Made by a program: the position numbers and the translations under genes | Shown here: positions 13,150-13,700 of the stretch, piece after piece | How positions within the stretch are numbered: position 1 is the stretch's first letter | Layout: each line of letters opens with the position of its first letter | Source: Polynucleobacter meluiroseus | GTDB lineage: Bacteria; Verrucomicrobiota; Verrucomicrobiia; Opitutales; UBA953 | Reading direction: 5' to 3' | Assembly (NCBI GenBank): GCA_943323725.2 | Contig: CALPIW020000016.1 | Span: 1 to 13,700, forward strand | Length of the DNA stretch: 13,700 nucleotides | Notes under the pieces: model-generated | The model's database searches: none | What the model was told of the DNA's origin: nothing | The model's input: only the letters and a program-made list of their open reading frames with translations

Positions 13150-13700
13150 GGCGTGGTCGGGCGGCGGCGGGTGGAGAGAAGGGATTCGGCGACCAGCAGG
13201 AGGAGGGCGAGCCCCAGGAACCATTCTTCGCGGGGGATGCCTTGGCGGCCGGCGCCGCGCTCGTCGGTGCCCGCCTGGATGGCGAGGCGGAGGGCTTCCA
13301 TGCCTTCGCCGGCCTGGCCGAGCCGGACGAAGCGGCCGCCGGTGGCTTCGGCGACCTCGCCGAGGGTCTTCTCGTCGAGGCGGCTGAGCACCTCTTCGCC
13401 GGTCGCGTCCTTGAGCGTCTCGATCGAGCCCGTCTCGCCGATGACGCGGATCGGTCCGCCCGAAGGCGTGCCGACGCCCACGGCGTGGACGACGAGCCCC
13501 TTGCGCTTGAGCTTCTTCGCCATCTCGACGCCGCCGGACTCGAGGTCTTCGCCGTCGGTCAGGAGGATGAGCAGCTTGCGGTTGCGGTTGGAATAGAAGG
13601 CCAGCTCGGCCTCCTCGACGGCGCGGCCGAGGTCGGTGCCGCTCACTTGGATGCTGGTCGTGTCGGTCTCTTCCAACGTGCGGAAGAAGGCGTCGTAGTC
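13146..13700 (-). CDS. batB: Von Willebrand A domain membrane protein, BatB-like, 3' part
   Basis: The frame is open from the right window edge; 184 residues of the C-terminal part are visible, starting DYDAFFRTLEETDTTSIQVS. A vWA domain is shown by SGTDLGRAV (MIDAS Thr22) and LLILLTDGED (MIDAS Asp49). The N-terminal DxSxS metal motif is off-window. A membrane helix at about 160-176 and an Arg-rich end (STRRRPTTP) match the BatA/BatB layout, in which the vWA domain sits between membrane helices. I prefer BatB because it lies directly before the TPR gene; batA is expected further right. The downstream batC start overlaps its stop by 4 bp. Confidence 0.85.
   Translation of the reverse strand, partial: DYDAFFRTLEETDTTSIQVSGTDLGRAVEEAELAFYSNRNRKLLILLTDGEDLESGGVEMAKKLKRKGLVVHAVGVGTPSGGPIRVIGETGSIETLKDATGEEVLSRLDEKTLGEVAEATGGRFVRLGQAGEGMEALRLAIQAGTDERGAGRQGIPREEWFLGLALLLLVAESLLSTRRRPTTP

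Noticed and set aside
10593..13596. Two further long plus-strand frames opposite batB, batC and batD
   Set aside because: Same pattern: compositionally biased, no motifs, and they cross several real gene boundaries on the other strand.
1..13700. Mobile elements, CRISPR arrays, phage or defence genes
   Set aside because: No transposase, integrase, regularly spaced repeats, nuclease or toxin-antitoxin signatures were seen. All genes belong to core metabolism, respiration or the cell envelope.

Overview
This is a GC-rich window from a Gram-negative chromosome. It is densely coded and looks like core genome rather than a mobile or accessory region. I see no transposase, integrase, phage gene, CRISPR array or attachment site. 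Lipoproteins, an LptF/LptG-family permease, a caa3-type oxidase and a Bat operon point to a diderm, at least facultatively aerobic bacterium. Gene content and the pyrimidine-rich leaders without Shine-Dalgarno sequences fit Verrucomicrobiota (possibly Opitutae). That placement is inference: no rRNA or other decisive phylogenetic marker is present.

Layout. (1) 1-604, minus: 5' part of gcvT, the glycine-cleavage aminomethyltransferase, running off the left edge. (2) 694-1929, minus: a lipoprotein with a PEGA domain, a long Ala/Lys/Glu coiled coil and a SHOCT-like tail, followed by a strong hairpin terminator at 643-672. (3) 2053-2128, plus: tRNA-Thr(UGU), with a consensus -35 box and a 12-bp tandem repeat just upstream. 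(4) 2172-3023, minus: folP, dihydropteroate synthase. (5) 3024-3272: the largest gene-free stretch (249 nt). It has a G-run cluster beside folP, a small palindrome, an AT-rich island and a leader with alternative hairpins before ctaC. (6) 3273-7670, plus: ctaC-ctaD-ctaE-ctaF, all four subunits of a caa3-type cytochrome c oxidase, closed by a terminator at 7693-7721. (7) 7771-8550, plus: ctaG, an oxidase assembly factor. (8) 8557-13700, minus: batB (partial)-batC-batD-batE and an LptF/LptG-family permease, with overlaps or 1-nt spacing between the bat genes.

How the parts work together. CtaC takes electrons from cytochrome c through its own fused haem c and CuA. CtaD reduces oxygen at haem a3/CuB and pumps protons. 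CtaE and CtaF complete the core, and CtaG probably helps insert CuB. The Bat proteins form an envelope system with two TPR proteins, a large periplasmic BatD and a von Willebrand A protein. Its biochemical role is unsettled despite the name 'Bacteroides aerotolerance'. The permease after batE would serve lipopolysaccharide export.

I did not find a clearly new biological system. The points most worth a second look are the PEGA/coiled-coil lipoprotein, the LptF/G gene at the end of the bat operon, the G-run cluster and alternative hairpins between folP and ctaC, the tandem repeat at the tRNA-Thr promoter, and the recurring leader motif without Shine-Dalgarno sequence. No stretch above 300 bases lacks a gene.
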